This document shows, one piece after another, positions 14,066 to 24,844 of a stretch of DNA of 64,000 nt; position 1 is the first letter of the stretch; each line of letters opens with the position of its first letter. The translations under genes and the position numbers were made by a program. The notes beneath the pieces are model-generated. The model was given only the letters and a program-made list of their open reading frames with translations, was not told the origin of the DNA and did not search any database. Source of the stretch: Acanthochromis polyacanthus (taxonomy: Eukaryota > Chordata > Actinopteri > Pomacentridae); assembly GCF_021347895.1 (NCBI RefSeq), contig NC_067130.1, positions 24,449,817 through 24,513,816 of the forward strand, read 5' to 3'.

Positions 14066-15835
14066 TAAATGCATGGACAGTGTGGACTGAGTCTGGCAAG
14101 TGTCTTTCTTACACTTAAGGGAGACCGATTACTGTAGTATCAGGTCATCTGGCAGAGCACTGGCTTTCACTACTGTATCAGTGTTGAGTTTCTTAAAGTG
14201 TGCTTAGAGGATGAGGTGTGTGTTGGGGAGGAAACATCAGTGTTGTAATCACACAGAGGGATCTTATACTGTGCAATGGCTTGTTTACCTTGCCAGATTT
14301 GTATATCTTGTGTAGGTAAAGTGAGTGTTGAGTTTTTTGGGGTGTAGTCCCTCTTAGTCAGTTGATGCCACATGGCAGGTTAGATCTTGCATTCTGACTG
14401 CTGCTTCATGACCTGCTTTTATTCTGCCTTCAAGATTTTCAGCACCTTATATACTTCAGCTGTGAACCATTGCTTTTGGTTTGCAGCTGCATTTTGATGG
14501 TTTTAGTTACCAATATGCATGGCAGTTCCTCATGATGAAATAGGACTCCATTCCATACAATTGCAGTAATTTGTATCAATATGTTCCACACATAGACAGT
14601 ACTGCCAAGCATGCGCACCACTACCCTTATGTCATAGTCTTTGTATGAACCTGTAGACTGTATGGTTTAACCAAACCCTAGCTAAGGCTAGATTAAGTGA
14701 ACTAGTGTTTGTCATTGGCCCACATTACAGTAAGGATATGCTATAATTATAGCACATAAGGAAATAATATAGTGTTCCTCCTGAGTATCTACAACAGAAT
14801 GCATTTTATTTTGTAAAACTAAATGATAAATTTAAAGCAAAATTGGACCAAGTCATCCAGTATACAGTAATGCTTTTAGATATAATTTTAGTGGCACTAG
14901 AAAAAATGCAAGATTGTAAAGTGTGTTAAGCAAAGTGACAAAACAACTAAATAAGAGTTGGTAGTAGGATATAACAGCTGTTATTATACAGGGCTTTAAA
15001 TGATTAAGGGAAATACAACTCCAAATTTTTCCAGTGATTGAGTTATTGTTGGCAGCATTACTTTCCAAATGCATTCTGCTCACATGTTCCATGCATTCAT
15101 ACTGAGGATCTCCCAGACATGTAACAAGTGTAATCAATTTTAAGAAAAAAAATAACACATAGTTGGAATGTACTAGTGGCACAGCAGCTTAAAATCCTGG
15201 CCTTGTAACTGTAGTGTCCCCAGTTCAAATCTATCTGTAATACTTTGTGTCAGCTGTGTGAAGACTAGTAGATTATCGTGGTGAAAGTATAGGCTCCTTG
15301 CACAACAATGGCGTTCAAACTGAAGGGTGTGCGTGGATACTTCCAGTCAAAACTTCCGGTTATTTGAGAAGGAAAGCGGGAGATAGTGAGCAGGAAAGCA
15401 GACAGCGATCAGAGAGATATTTTTACAATGAGTGTTTTAGGATTCAAGGGAAATGATTAGCCTTTCAGAGAGTGGGATCTTCAGCACTTCATTGTTGTGT
15501 GCCTTTATGTACCGTTTCGTCATGTCATAACAAGGAAGTAAGTTTCCATACATTCCCCGTTGACGCTGCAGTGCGAGCTGAGTGAATGCAGAAGATCCAG
15601 CGAGATCACTTCAACCCGACCAAAAACACACGGGTTGAAGTGATTTTAAGAAAACAGATTTCAGTGTGACTGTAGGGGGGCTGAGGAATTAACAAACGTT
15701 TTTGCTTCTTTGGACGTGGTGGAATTTCGGGTGTAGACATTTTTAAACGCATGGAGCAGTGTGCAGCAGCGTCTATAACCAAGCAACTCGTGACAGGACC
15801 ATAGGACAGGGCACACAGAGAAGCACAGATATATA
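14066..15835. other. Intergenic, no firm gene
   Basis: Only short frames. A tRNA-like pair of boxes around 15170-15235 (AGTGGCACAGCAGC and CCAGTTCAAATC) could be a SINE head, but no conserved body follows that I can support. Confidence 0.4.
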
Positions 15836-17415
15836 CACTGCTCAAAAAAATTAAAGGAACACTTTTTAATCTAAGTATTGCATCAAATCAGTGAAACATG
15901 TGGGATACTGATCTGGTCAAGTAAGTAACTGAGGGGCTTTTTAGTCAGTTTCAGCTGCTTTGGTGTTCATAACATTAACAACAGATGCACTAGAGGGGTA
16001 ACAATGAGACAACCCCCAAAACAGGAATGCGTTTACAGGTGAAGGCCACTGACATTTTTTTTCTTTCCTAATCTTTTCTGACTGTTTTTCACTAGTTTGC
16101 ATTTGGCTAGGGTAAGTGTCACTTCTGGTAGCATGAGGCGATACCTGGACCCTACAGAGGTTCCACAGACAGTCCAACTCCTCCAGGATGGCACATCAAT
16201 GCGTGCCATTGCCAGAAGGTTTGCTGTGTCTTTCAGCACATTCTCAAGCACATGGAGGAGATTCCAGGAGACAGGCAGTTAGTCTGGGAGAGCTTAACAG
16301 GGCTGTCGAAGGTCCTCAACCCATCAGCAGGACAGGTATCTGCTCCTTTGTGCATGGAGGAACAGGATGAGCACTGCAATAGCTCTACAAAATGACCTCC
16401 AGCAGACCACTGGTGTGAATGTCTCTGATCAAACAATCAGAAAGAGATGTAATGAGAGTGGTCTGAGGGCCCAGCGTCCTCTAGTGCCCGCTGTGCTCGC
16501 TGACTGGCACCGTGGAGCTCGGCTGGCATTTGCCATAGAACACAGGAATTTGCAAGTCCACCACTGGCACCCTGTGCTTTTCACAGATGAGAGCAGGTTC
16601 ACCCTGAGCGCATGTGACAGGCATGAAAGGGTCTGGAGAAGCTGTGGAGAATGTTATGCTGCCTGTAACATTGTTCAGCATGACCGGTTTGGTGGTGGGT
16701 CAGTGATGGTGTGGGGAGACATATCCATGGAGGGACGCACAGACCTCTACAGGCTGGACAATGGCATTCTGACTGCCTTTAGGCATCAGGATGAAATCCT
16801 TTGACCCATTGTCAGACCCTACATTGCTGCAGTGGTTCTGGATTCCTTCTGGTGCACGACAAAGCCCAGTCTTATGTGGTAAGAGAACTCATGCAGTTCC
16901 TGGAGGATGAAGGAACTGATACCATTAGCTGGCCGCCATGCTCACCTGACCTGAATCCAATAGAACACCTTTGGAACATTATGTTTTGTTCCATCCAACA
17001 CCATCAGGTTGCTCCTCAGACTGTCCAGGAGCTCAGCGATGCCCAGGTCCAGTTGTGGGAGGAGATACCCCAGGACACCATCTGTCGTCTCATTCAGAGC
17101 TTGTCCCGGCATCATCAGTCATGCATACCAGCACATGCAGGCCATACAAACTACTGAATACCATTTTGAGTTGCTGCCAAGGAATTTCAGCAAGATGGAC
17201 TAGCCTGCCACATCAGTTTTTCACTTTGATTTTGGGGTGTCTTGAATTTAGCCCTCCTGGGGGGTTGATAATTTTCTTTCCCATCAAACAATGTGGCACT
17301 TTTCATTCATAACACATTATCCAGTCCATATCAATGCTAATATCCAGTTTGTTTTTTTCCCCGTATTTAAATATGATGTATTTTCAAAGTGTTCCTTTAA
17401 TTTTTTTGAGCAGTG
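15836..17415 (+). mobile_element. Tc1-like transposon (family 4), full length with TA duplication
   Basis: The ends are CACTGCTCAAAAAAATTAAAG at the left and its inverse at the right (17395-17415). They are flanked by TA (15834-15835 and 17416-17417), for a total of 1580 bp. Here the inverted repeats are short, in contrast to copies A and C with repeats of about 210 bp. A broken transposase occupies 16133-17157. Confidence 0.9.
16133..17157 (+). pseudogene. Tc1 transposase, frameshifted
   Basis: It starts MRRYLDPTEVPQTVQLLQDG, a homeodomain-like helix-turn-helix start. A stop follows at 16280, then the frame resumes in another phase (16367-16804) and again from 16801. Catalytic landmarks are visible: Asp in [19 protein letters not shown], Asp in FLLVHDKAQSYV (Asn of the usual HDN replaced by Lys), and Glu in [11 protein letters not shown]. 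At least one stop and two frame changes separate these, so no enzyme is made. The final frame runs to the family's usual C terminus. Confidence 0.85.
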
Positions 17416-17429
17416 TATATAGAAGACTA

Positions 17430-17668
17430 GACACGCTAGGGGCTGCACAGTGTATAGTGGTTAGCACTTCCGCCTTGCAGCAAGAAGATCCCTGGTTCAC
17501 ATCCCGGCCTGGGCCTGGGATCTTTCTGCATGGAGTTTGCATGTTCTCCCTGTGCGTGGGTTTTCTCCGGGCACTCTGGCTTCCTCCAACAGTCCAAAAA
17601 TATGCTGAGGTTAATTGGTTACTCTAAATTGTCCGTAGGTGTGAATGTGAGTGTGTTTGTTTGTCTAT
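17430..17668 (+). mobile_element. tRNA-derived SINE-like repeat, 3' truncated
   Basis: It begins directly beside the right end of the Tc1 copy. The polymerase III A box (TATAGTGGTTAGCAC) and B box (CTGGTTCACATCCC) of a tRNA-like head are visible near 17455-17505. The conserved body (GGAGTTTGCATGTTCTCCC, TTTTCTCCGGG, CTCTAAATTGTCCGTAGGTG) follows and stops near 17668. The full-length relative is at 41303-41675. Confidence 0.8.
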
Positions 17669-17968
17669 TTATTTTCTCTTCCTGACTTCAGCCAACAGGT
17701 TTATATTCTCAACTCTGTGTGAACGGAAAACAAAATGCTCATAAAGGCCTCTCGGAACAACGGCAGCGTCTTCATGACACACAGCAAACCATGATGGAGA
17801 ATGAATAAAGAACAACATGGATCAAAGGACACAAATAAATCTGACATTTAGTTAATGATTTCGCTGCAGTAACTAAACGCATAGTAACAAGATACATAAA
17901 ACATTCTTATATATATAATCTATTTATTTATTTATTATTAATATTAATTTATTTTTATTTAGCATATA
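17669..17968. other. Spacer before Tc1 copy C
   Basis: AT-rich, ending in a TTATT-rich run (17920-17960). No gene seen. Confidence 0.5.
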
Positions 17969-19595
17969 CAGTGCCTTGTGAAAGTATTCGGCCCCCTTGA
18001 ACTTTTCAACCTTTCGCCACATTTCAGGCTTCAAACATAAAGATATAAAATTCTAATTTTTTGTCAAGAATCAACAACAAGTGGGACACAATCATGAAGT
18101 GGAACGAAATTTATTGGATATTTTAAACTTTTTTAACAAATAAAAACCTGAAAAGTGGGGCGTGCAATATTATTCGGCCCCTTGCATTAATACTTTGTAG
18201 TGCCACCTTTTGCTGCAATTACAGCTGCAAGTCGCTTGGGGTATGTCTCTATCAGTTTTGCACATGGAGAGACTGAAATGCTTGCCCATTCTTCCTTGCA
18301 AAACAGCTCGAGCTCAGTGAGGTTGGATGGAGAGCGTTTGTGAACAGCAGTCTTCAGCTCTGCCCACAGATTCTCGATTGGATTCAGGTCTGGACTTTGA
18401 CTAGGCCATTCTAACACCTGGATACGTTTATTTGTGAAACATTCCATTGTAGATTTGGCTTTATGTTTTGGATCATTGTCCTGTTGGAAGATAAATCTCC
18501 GTCCCAGTCTCAGGTCTTTTGCAGACTCCAACAGGTTTTCTTCCAGAATGGTCCTGTATTTGGCTCCATTCATCTTCTCATCAATTTTAACCATCTTCCC
18601 TGTCCCTGCTGAAGAAAAGCAGGCCCAAACCATGAGGCTGCCACCACCATGTTTGACAGTGGGGATGGTGTGTTCAGGGTGATGAGCTGTGTTGCTTTTA
18701 CGCCAAACATATCGTTTTGCATTGTGGCCAAAAAGTTGGATTTTGGTTTCATCTGACCAGAGCACCTTCTTCCACATGTTTGGTGTGTCTCCCAGGTGGC
18801 TTGTGGCAAACTTTAAACGAGACTTTTTATGGATATCTTTGAGAAATGGCTTTCTTCTTGCCACTCTTCCATAAAGGCCAGATTTGTGCAGTGTACAACT
18901 GATTGTTGTCCTATGGACAGACTCTCCCACCTCAGCTGTAGATCTCTGCAGTTCATCCAGAGTGATCATGGGCCTCTTGGCTGCATCTCTGATCAGTCTT
19001 CTCCTTGTTTGAGGTGAAAGTTTAGAGGGACGGCCGGGTCTTGGTAGATTTGCAGTGGTCTGATACTCCTTCCATTTCAATATGATTGCTTGCACAGTGC
19101 TCCTTGAGATGTTTAAAGCTTGGGAAATCTTTTTGTATCCAAATCCGGCTTTAAACTTCTCCACAACAGTATCTGGGACCTGCCTGGTGTGTTCCTTGGT
19201 CTTCATGATGGTCTCTGCACTTTAAACAGAACCCTGAGACTATCACAGAGCAGGTGCGTTTATACGGAGACTTGATTACACACAGGTGGATTCTATTTAT
19301 CATCATCAGTCATTTAGGACAACATTGGATCATTCAGAGATCCTCACTGAACTTCTGGAGTGAGTTTGCAGCACTGAAAGTAAAGGGGCCGAATAATATT
19401 GCACACCCCACTTTTCAGTTTTTTATTTGTTAAAAAAGTATAAAATGTCCAATAAATTTCATTCCACTTCACGATTGTGTCCCAATTGTTGTTGATTCTT
19501 GACAAAAAATTGAAATTTTAAATCTTTACGTTTGAAGCCTGAAATGTGGCGAAAGGTTGAAAAGTTCAAGGGGGCCGAATACTTTCACAAGGCAC

Positions 19596-19598
<3 letters not shown>
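17969..19598 (-). mobile_element. Tc1-like transposon copy C, apparently intact
   Basis: A complete 1630-bp element with TA on both sides (17967-17968, 19599-19600). The long inverted repeats (about 215 bp) begin CAGTGCCTTGTGAAAGTATTCG. Each has an inner copy of the motif around 'GCAATATTATTCGGCCCC', the IR/DR layout. The two ends differ at only a small number of positions. The transposase frame inside is uninterrupted. Together this makes it the best candidate in the window for a recently mobile, perhaps autonomous, DNA transposon. Confidence 0.93.
18187..19206 (-). CDS. Tc1 transposase, intact open reading frame (339 aa)
   Basis: Cut-and-paste transposase acting in the nucleus on the element's own inverted repeats. 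Residues about 1-110 carry the paired helix-turn-helix DNA-binding domain (KISQALNISRSTVQAIILKW), with the GRPSKL-type linker joining its two halves. The DDE catalytic core follows: first Asp in VLWSDETKIQLFG, the glycine-rich HGGGSLMVWACF strand, second Asp in [13 protein letters not shown], and Glu in [11 protein letters not shown], 34 residues later (DD34E). The C terminus ends AAKGGTTKY, as is usual for the family, and 339 aa is the normal length. The start is the only Met that gives the standard N terminus. No stop or frameshift is visible. Whether it is transcribed cannot be judged here. Confidence 0.93.
   Translation of the reverse strand: MKTKEHTRQVPDTVVEKFKAGFGYKKISQALNISRSTVQAIILKWKEYQTTANLPRPGRPSKLSPQTRRRLIRDAAKRPMITLDELQRSTAEVGESVHRTTISCTLHKSGLYGRVARRKPFLKDIHKKSRLKFATSHLGDTPNMWKKVLWSDETKIQLFGHNAKRYVWRKSNTAHHPEHTIPTVKHGGGSLMVWACFSSAGTGKMVKIDEKMNGAKYRTILEENLLESAKDLRLGRRFIFQQDNDPKHKAKSTMECFTNKRIQVLEWPSQSPDLNPIENLWAELKTAVHKRSPSNLTELELFCKEEWASISVSPCAKLIETYPKRLAAVIAAKGGTTKY

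Positions 19599-19600
<2 letters not shown>

Positions 19601-19640
<40 letters not shown>
19601..19640. repeat. (TA)n microsatellite at a transposon target site
   Basis: About 40 bases of TA repeat directly beside the right end of the Tc1 copy C element. Tc1 elements insert at TA, so the repeat may be the old target or an expansion of the duplicated site. Confidence 0.85.
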
Positions 19641-19644
<4 letters not shown>

Positions 19645-19646
<2 letters not shown>

Positions 19647-19845
19647 AGGATCTAGACTGGAACAGGATAGAGTTTATTGACATTTACAATAAACAACACA
19701 ATTATAATTTTTTAATATTTCTCTTTTTAGGCTGTTATATACATATAACAAGGAGACAGACTAGAACAGGGTAGAGTTTATTTTCATTTACAATAAACAA
19801 CACAATTACAATAAACAAGAGAATTATTATTAATATTTACTATTA
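19645..19845. repeat. Tandem duplication of about 100 bp
   Basis: Two similar blocks, 19650-19735 and 19750-19840, share 'AGACTGGAACAGG', 'TAGAGTTTATT' and 'CATTTACAATAAACAACACA'. They are AT-rich and non-coding. Confidence 0.65.
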
Positions 19846-20252
19846 TTTATTTATCTCTCTCTCTACACTGTTATATATTTACAGCAAACCCCTCTCTCCT
19901 CAGAGCTGCTTCCCACTTCTTCCTCAACCCATAGTCTTTGGGAAACCTACATGGAGTAAAGAAAAAAGTAGACAGAGAAGTAAATAAGTATGTACACAAC
20001 AACATATTTAAAAAGAAATCATGCTAATAAATTCAGTACAAAGAGCAGAATCAGCCAATATACTGGAGACCAAAGCTATTTAATTTGATAAGTACAGCCT
20101 TGTTTAGTAACATTTAAATTATTTGAGAGCAGTCCTAAAGAATTGCCTGTAATCCCAATCATAAAATGGGTTTGGAGGAAGAACATAGATGGTAATCTGG
20201 ATATATATGAGTTAGGCTTTATAACTACTATTGGTAGTATTGGTGGTATTAA

Positions 20253-21518
20253 AGGGGAACTTCGTTTTTTTTCAACCTGGGGTCTGTTTTCATATGTCAT
20301 TTCATACATGTGAGTGATGAAGAAGTTAATTTTCGACATAGCTCCAGTATTTAGCCAGGCAGGCAGCTTAGCAGCTCAGCTAGCGAAAAGTATGGGGCAA
20401 CTTGCCCCCCCGCATCAACGTCTGCCCTAACGTGCTTTTTCCCCCACACTGACCGGCTCGGATAGTCTCAATGAGTGTCCCACAACATACTAGAGATGAG
20501 AAAACCTCCACGTTAGATGGCACACAAAACACAAAACCGGTGTTTTGGCGCGAGCTATCACACGATTTCGGAACGAGATTTGCTTTCTAGCGTCCTTAGA
20601 TTTAGATACAGACTACAACAAAGAGCGATCGCCAAGTAATGTGGAGGTTTTCGTTCACTTCTCATCTCTCGCTGCTCTGCTCCTCAGCAATGTCATAATT
20701 TACCTTTATCTGGACTCTGTGTTCAGACTGATGAGCACCTGGTGTCTCCTCAGATGGGCTGTGTGCCTCAACACTTTAAAATCTCAACCATGAAAAACTG
20801 CACACCCTGGCTCCAGTGTTCACAGATAAATTCTGAAGTACGCAAGTTGAAGATGATCGGCCAGGGAGCTGTTAAGAAGGTAAATGGATTTTACATTGTA
20901 TGGCAGTCTAATTTATTGTCTGTGGATGAGCTAGCACAAACAGGACATCAACAGAAAGCGTTAAATCTTATCTGCCCGTTTGAGTGAGGATTTACCAGTT
21001 CAATCAAATCAAGCACAAAATGCTACACATTCTATTTTATCTTTGGACTTGTGCTAGGTAATGCAAAAAGATAAAAAAAAAGATTAACTTCAGGATTTTT
21101 ACAGAATTACATATAGCACTATGCTGACAGCATCAAACGGGTGAAAATGAACTGTGAAGACACAGGCTGTGTCCGAAATGGCATACTAACATACTACATA
21201 CTACATACTCAATGAGTATATACTGTATACTACGTACTATAAGGTTTTCGTTCACTTCTCATCTCTAGTATGTTGTGGGACACTCATTGAGACTATCCGA
21301 GCCGGTCAGTGTGGGGAAAAAAAGCACGTTAGGGTGGACTTTGACGGGGGGGGGCAAGTTGCCCCATACTCTTCGCTAGCTGAGCTGCTAGCTGAGCTGC
21401 TAAGCTCACTGCCTGGCTAAATACTGGAGCTATGTCGAAAATTCGTTTCTCCATCACTCACATCTATAAAATGACATATGAAAACAGACATCAGGTTGAA
21501 AAAAAACAAAGTTCCCCT
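20253..21518. mobile_element. Kolobok/T2-like MITE carrying a captured pomk exon
   Basis: Long inverted repeats of roughly 265 bp (about 20253-20515 and 21265-21518) flank the segment, each beginning AGGGGAAC at the outer end. TTAA sits on both sides (20249-20252 and 21519-21522), and the ends read TTAAAGGGG. From general knowledge, TTAAAGGRR is the terminal motif of T2-family MITEs of the Kolobok superfamily. Inside the left half are about 130 bp of element-specific sequence (20516-20645). Then comes an inserted 575-bp copy of the pomk exon and intron start (20669-21243). A 24-bp element sequence stands on both sides of the insert (20646-20669 and 21243-21266). No transposase is encoded. The element sits in an imperfect ACT/AGT trinucleotide tract. 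Confidence 0.85.
20669..21243 (+). pseudogene. pomk: Transduplicated pomk exon fragment
   Basis: The block is almost identical to 25646-26222, which holds most of pomk coding exon 1, its splice donor and the first part of the intron. In 575 bases I see one substitution (20906 region, CAGTCTAA versus CAGCCTAA) and two single-base deletions. One deletion is in the coding part (GTGTTCAGAC versus GTGTATCAGAC near 20722), which shifts the frame; the other is in an A run in the intron. The copy lacks the exon start, the initiation codon and the splice acceptor, but retains the donor AAG|GTAAAT. It is a non-functional fragment, though it could act as a decoy or alternative 5' exon since it lies upstream of the true exon on the same strand. 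Confidence 0.93.
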
Positions 21519-21522
21519 TTAA

Positions 21523-21725
21523 TAGTAATGCGACTACTACTAGTAGTAGTGGTAGTACACTGACTACTGCTGCTGATACTGTCACTATACTACAACTTGT
21601 AGTACTATTACAAATGCTGATACTACTTCTACGACTCTAATGGCTATTTATACTACTACTGCTGCTTGAACTTTTGGTATTACTATTACTGCTTGTACAA
21701 CTATACTACAGCTACTATTAATCGT
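21523..21725. repeat. Imperfect ACT/AGT trinucleotide tract
   Basis: A run of degenerate ACT, AGT and GCT triplets follows the MITE, and a short similar tract (20222-20248) precedes it. The MITE therefore appears to have inserted inside one older trinucleotide repeat. Confidence 0.75.
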
Positions 21726-21972
21726 CTGGTATTTGGTTGTCCAGCTGTTAGCGCTAGTTAGCCACTAGTAAAACACTAACGCTGTCTGAGCCAGCGAGGA
21801 AGCTGATTCAACATCATTCATATAATGTTAGACAAGACACACTGTACCTCTTTTCAACACGTTAAAAATAATTCTTCAAACCTTAAACCTGTACAGGTCA
21901 ACTAACCTAAATGTTAGCTTCATTGCTTCCACTAGCTTAGTGTCAGCACAGCGCTGTCTTGCTCAAACGTAC

Positions 21973-22126
21973 CTTCGTAATTGTCAATAAAACTGGACAG
22001 GTACATCTTGTACCCCTTTTCCCGTTTACTCCGGGGGGTAGAGCACTCCTTTCGGATGAGTCTGTGGACATCTGATATGGTAAGCTTGGGCAGGTCTTGG
22101 AGGCACCGTGTGAAAAACATCGCCAT
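21973..22126 (-). CDS. Putative first coding exon of an unidentified gene
   Basis: The minus-strand ATG at 22126 sits in a good Kozak context (AAGATGGCG). It opens MAMFFTRCLQDLPKLTISDV and continues HRLIRKECSTPRSKREKGYK and MYLSSFIDNYEG. The exon ends at the donor GAAG|GTACGTT. Upstream on the same strand there are two ETS-type sites (ACTTCCG, CTTCCG) between 22160 and 22195 and no TATA box. I do not recognise the family with certainty; short N-terminal modules of this kind with a 'GYK' motif occur in multi-copy, transposon-associated fish proteins. The intron would run toward lower coordinates, and I could not find the next exon. Confidence 0.45.
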
Positions 22127-22159
22127 CTTGACAGTCCAGAAGTAAAGACGCTCACACAC

Positions 22160-22200
22160 GAGAATGCGGAAGTAGAACGGAAGTAAAGTTATACACTGAG
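22160..22200. promoter_or_regulatory. Candidate ETS-type promoter, possibly bidirectional
   Basis: GCGGAAGTAGAACGGAAGTAAAG at 22167-22189 contains two GGAAGT cores just upstream of the putative minus-strand exon. pomk lies downstream on the plus strand, and its 5' UTR exon was not identified, so a divergent promoter is conceivable. This is inference from motif and position only. Confidence 0.3.
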
Positions 22201-22929
22201 CGAATAGATGATCTGTAATCTTAGATTGCTAGTAGAAAGAAAACACACGCTGTTCTTTTTTTGTAAGATGAGTATTTTTTGTATTTTATCAGATGGTTCA
22301 CAGTGCAGCAGTCAGGTAGCGATGGGAAAGAAAGAGGAGTGTTAACCCGAAGAGTTTCCCTTGGTGGAAATCCACCAGACACGTTGCAACTTGTTTACTC
22401 ATGTCTGGCTTTTCCACACTGTTGCTACAGCTTGTTTTGTCAGTATATGTTGTTGAAGCATGCTGCTGGAAAATTTAACTAAAACATCTTCCTGCAAATT
22501 GAATGTGGCAGAAAAATCTTATGGAATAAAATAATATGATTGCATTTCATGGCACTAGTTGGAACAGACTGACCTTGTTTTTGAACATCTTGATGTAATA
22601 TAAATTCTTGGAACATTAAAAATTAAAAATGAAAATTATATTGAGTTCTCGGCAAAGCGAATAGATATAACAAGTTACCTATTCCAGTATGTAAAGTAAT
22701 CAAGTTCTATATCTTCTTTATAACTAAGTTAGTGGTGTACAGTAAAAGAAAAAAGAAACCTGTTAAATTTTCTTAAAAAAACAAAACAAAACAAAAATCA
22801 TTGAGGTGCCTAAATAGACAGCATTTCAAAATGGCCTGCAATAAGCTGTAGGTGTCTTCACTAGACTTTGCAACAATGTTCTAGCAAATCTCATAAAATT
22901 TGAAAAGTGTGAAATAGTTGAATATTTTT
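22201..22929. other. Intergenic, nothing firm
   Basis: AT-rich. An untranslated pomk exon could lie here, but none can be identified from sequence alone. Confidence 0.4.
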
Positions 22930-23915
22930 CATCAGTTACTTAAGAAAGTGAAAATGTTGTTGACTTATTCCACACAGAGTGAAATATTTGAGCCTTTTGT
23001 ATTTTGAATTTTGGTGATTTTTGACATAAAGCTCTTGTTTCTCATATTTTTCTTGACACAACCCTATCTGGGGTATTATGGGGTTCATGTCATGGTTAGG
23101 AAACCATTTGGTAACAATTTTTGTACTGTAGGCAGGTGCCAAGTCGTACTGGAAAATTAAAACTTGTTAGGCGATCAAAGCAAGAAGTTGTCTAAAACCT
23201 CATGGTGTATGACTGCATTGACTTTGGACTTGTTAAAACACACTGGACCAACACTAGCAGATGACAACATAATCCAAATCATCACAGACTTCAGAACCCT
23301 CGCACTAGACTACAAACACATTGGATTCTGTCCCTCTCCACCTTTTCATCACAGTCAAGGACCTTGATTTACAAATGAAATGCAAAGTTAACTTTGATCT
23401 GAAAAGAGGACTTTGGACCACTGAGCAGCAGTCTGGTTAACTTGATATTAGGAATGCATGTACCTTCTTTCCTGAAGACATCTGTGATTGGTGGCCCTTA
23501 AATCACTGATGCTAGCCTCAGTCCACCCTGCAAAGTTCTCCAAAGTTCTTGAATCAATTTTTCAAAGCAATCCTCTCAAAGCTGAAGTCATCCCTATTGC
23601 TTGTGCATGTTTTTCTATCTTGCTTTCCCTTTTCAGTCAATCTTTCATTATTATCTTTTGATACAGCACTATGCTAACCAATGACCCTTTGTCTACCCTC
23701 CTTGTGCAGGGTGTCGAGTCTTGTCGAGATCCTGAATTCCTGATTTTCATAAGCTATAAGCCATAAACATCAAAAATAAAACAGAAAATGACTTCAAATA
23801 TTTCACTTTATGTGTAACGAGTGTAGAATAAATTGCAATTTTATTTTCCTAAATAACAGATGGGAAATAAGAAACTTTTTCCAGATGTTCTGATTTTTTG
23901 AGATGCACTACTATG
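22930..23915 (-). mobile_element. Old Tc1/mariner-like transposon, decayed
   Basis: Two related ends in inverse orientation carry 'AGTGAAATATTTGA' (near 22977-22991 and, inverted, 23796-23810). On the minus strand a broken transposase is visible, including 'FQYDLAPAYSTKIVTKWF' at about 23080-23150, which corresponds to the second-Asp motif FQQDxAPxH. The outer right end near 23905-23915 reads as the inverse of 'AGTGCATCTCAAAAAATC'. A similar terminal piece occurs at 27064. Many stops; inactive. Confidence 0.6.
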
Positions 23916-24844
23916 TACTGGGGAAAAAATCACTAAGGATTTCTGCTCACAGTTTCTTTAGTTAACATCTGAAGAAATTCTACTACACAGTTCTGGACCA
24001 AATTGGAGAAAAACACTAACGTCAATGCATGCATTTCAACATTTACAAAAATTTTTTCTTAAGGGACTTACTTGCAGAGTATCCATATCAAGGGCAACAG
24101 TTCAACCTTAAAACTGTCGCAGAGAATTGATTCAACTTTCCAAGATTTTAGATGTAACAAACCTAAAGGTATAATCGGTCAACTTGTATGGTGGGACTTG
24201 TATCATTGTCATTCTTCAGAATCAGATTCTGCCTCCAACATGTTTGACTGAAATACTCAAATATTACATTTTACCATTGTGTACAGTAGAGTGGTTTATG
24301 GGGCCAAAACAGAGACAGTGTAGTTTGTCACTGAAAATAGAATTTGGCATTGAAAATACAGATTGGAAAACGAAAACATTTGAATTGAATTATTTGTGAT
24401 TTAACAAAAGAACATGCTGTTGTATATTGCTTTGATTTTATGTTATTTCTTATGTTTGTAAACTTGTATGATAGTCAAGAGGAATCGCATCCTAGTGATT
24501 ATTAAGAGAGGGGAAGAAAAGAAGAAATGTTCAAAAATTTTGCTCCTCAATTCTGAGTCAAGATGAGATGGAAGATTTTTGAGTTTTTTGGTCATATAAA
24601 TGAAAATTTTGTTTTGAAGAAAGAAAAAATAGAAATTCAACCTCAAAAATACAATCCATATGCATAGTCGTCAGAATAAAAGGGTATACGGGTATTTATT
24701 TGGCCTAGGTGACAGGCAGCCTTGTAAATAGTAAATGGTATCATGAGACAAGAGGACTGCCTTGGACTTTGTCATGGATTAGTGGAGGGTGGGATATTCA
24801 GTAAAATACATTTTTAAAAGATGAAATTGTTGAAATTTGTCATT

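Noticed and set aside
20545..20987. A second functional pomk gene
   Set aside because: The copy has no start codon, no acceptor, a frame-shifting deletion and no exon 2; it is a captured fragment within a MITE.
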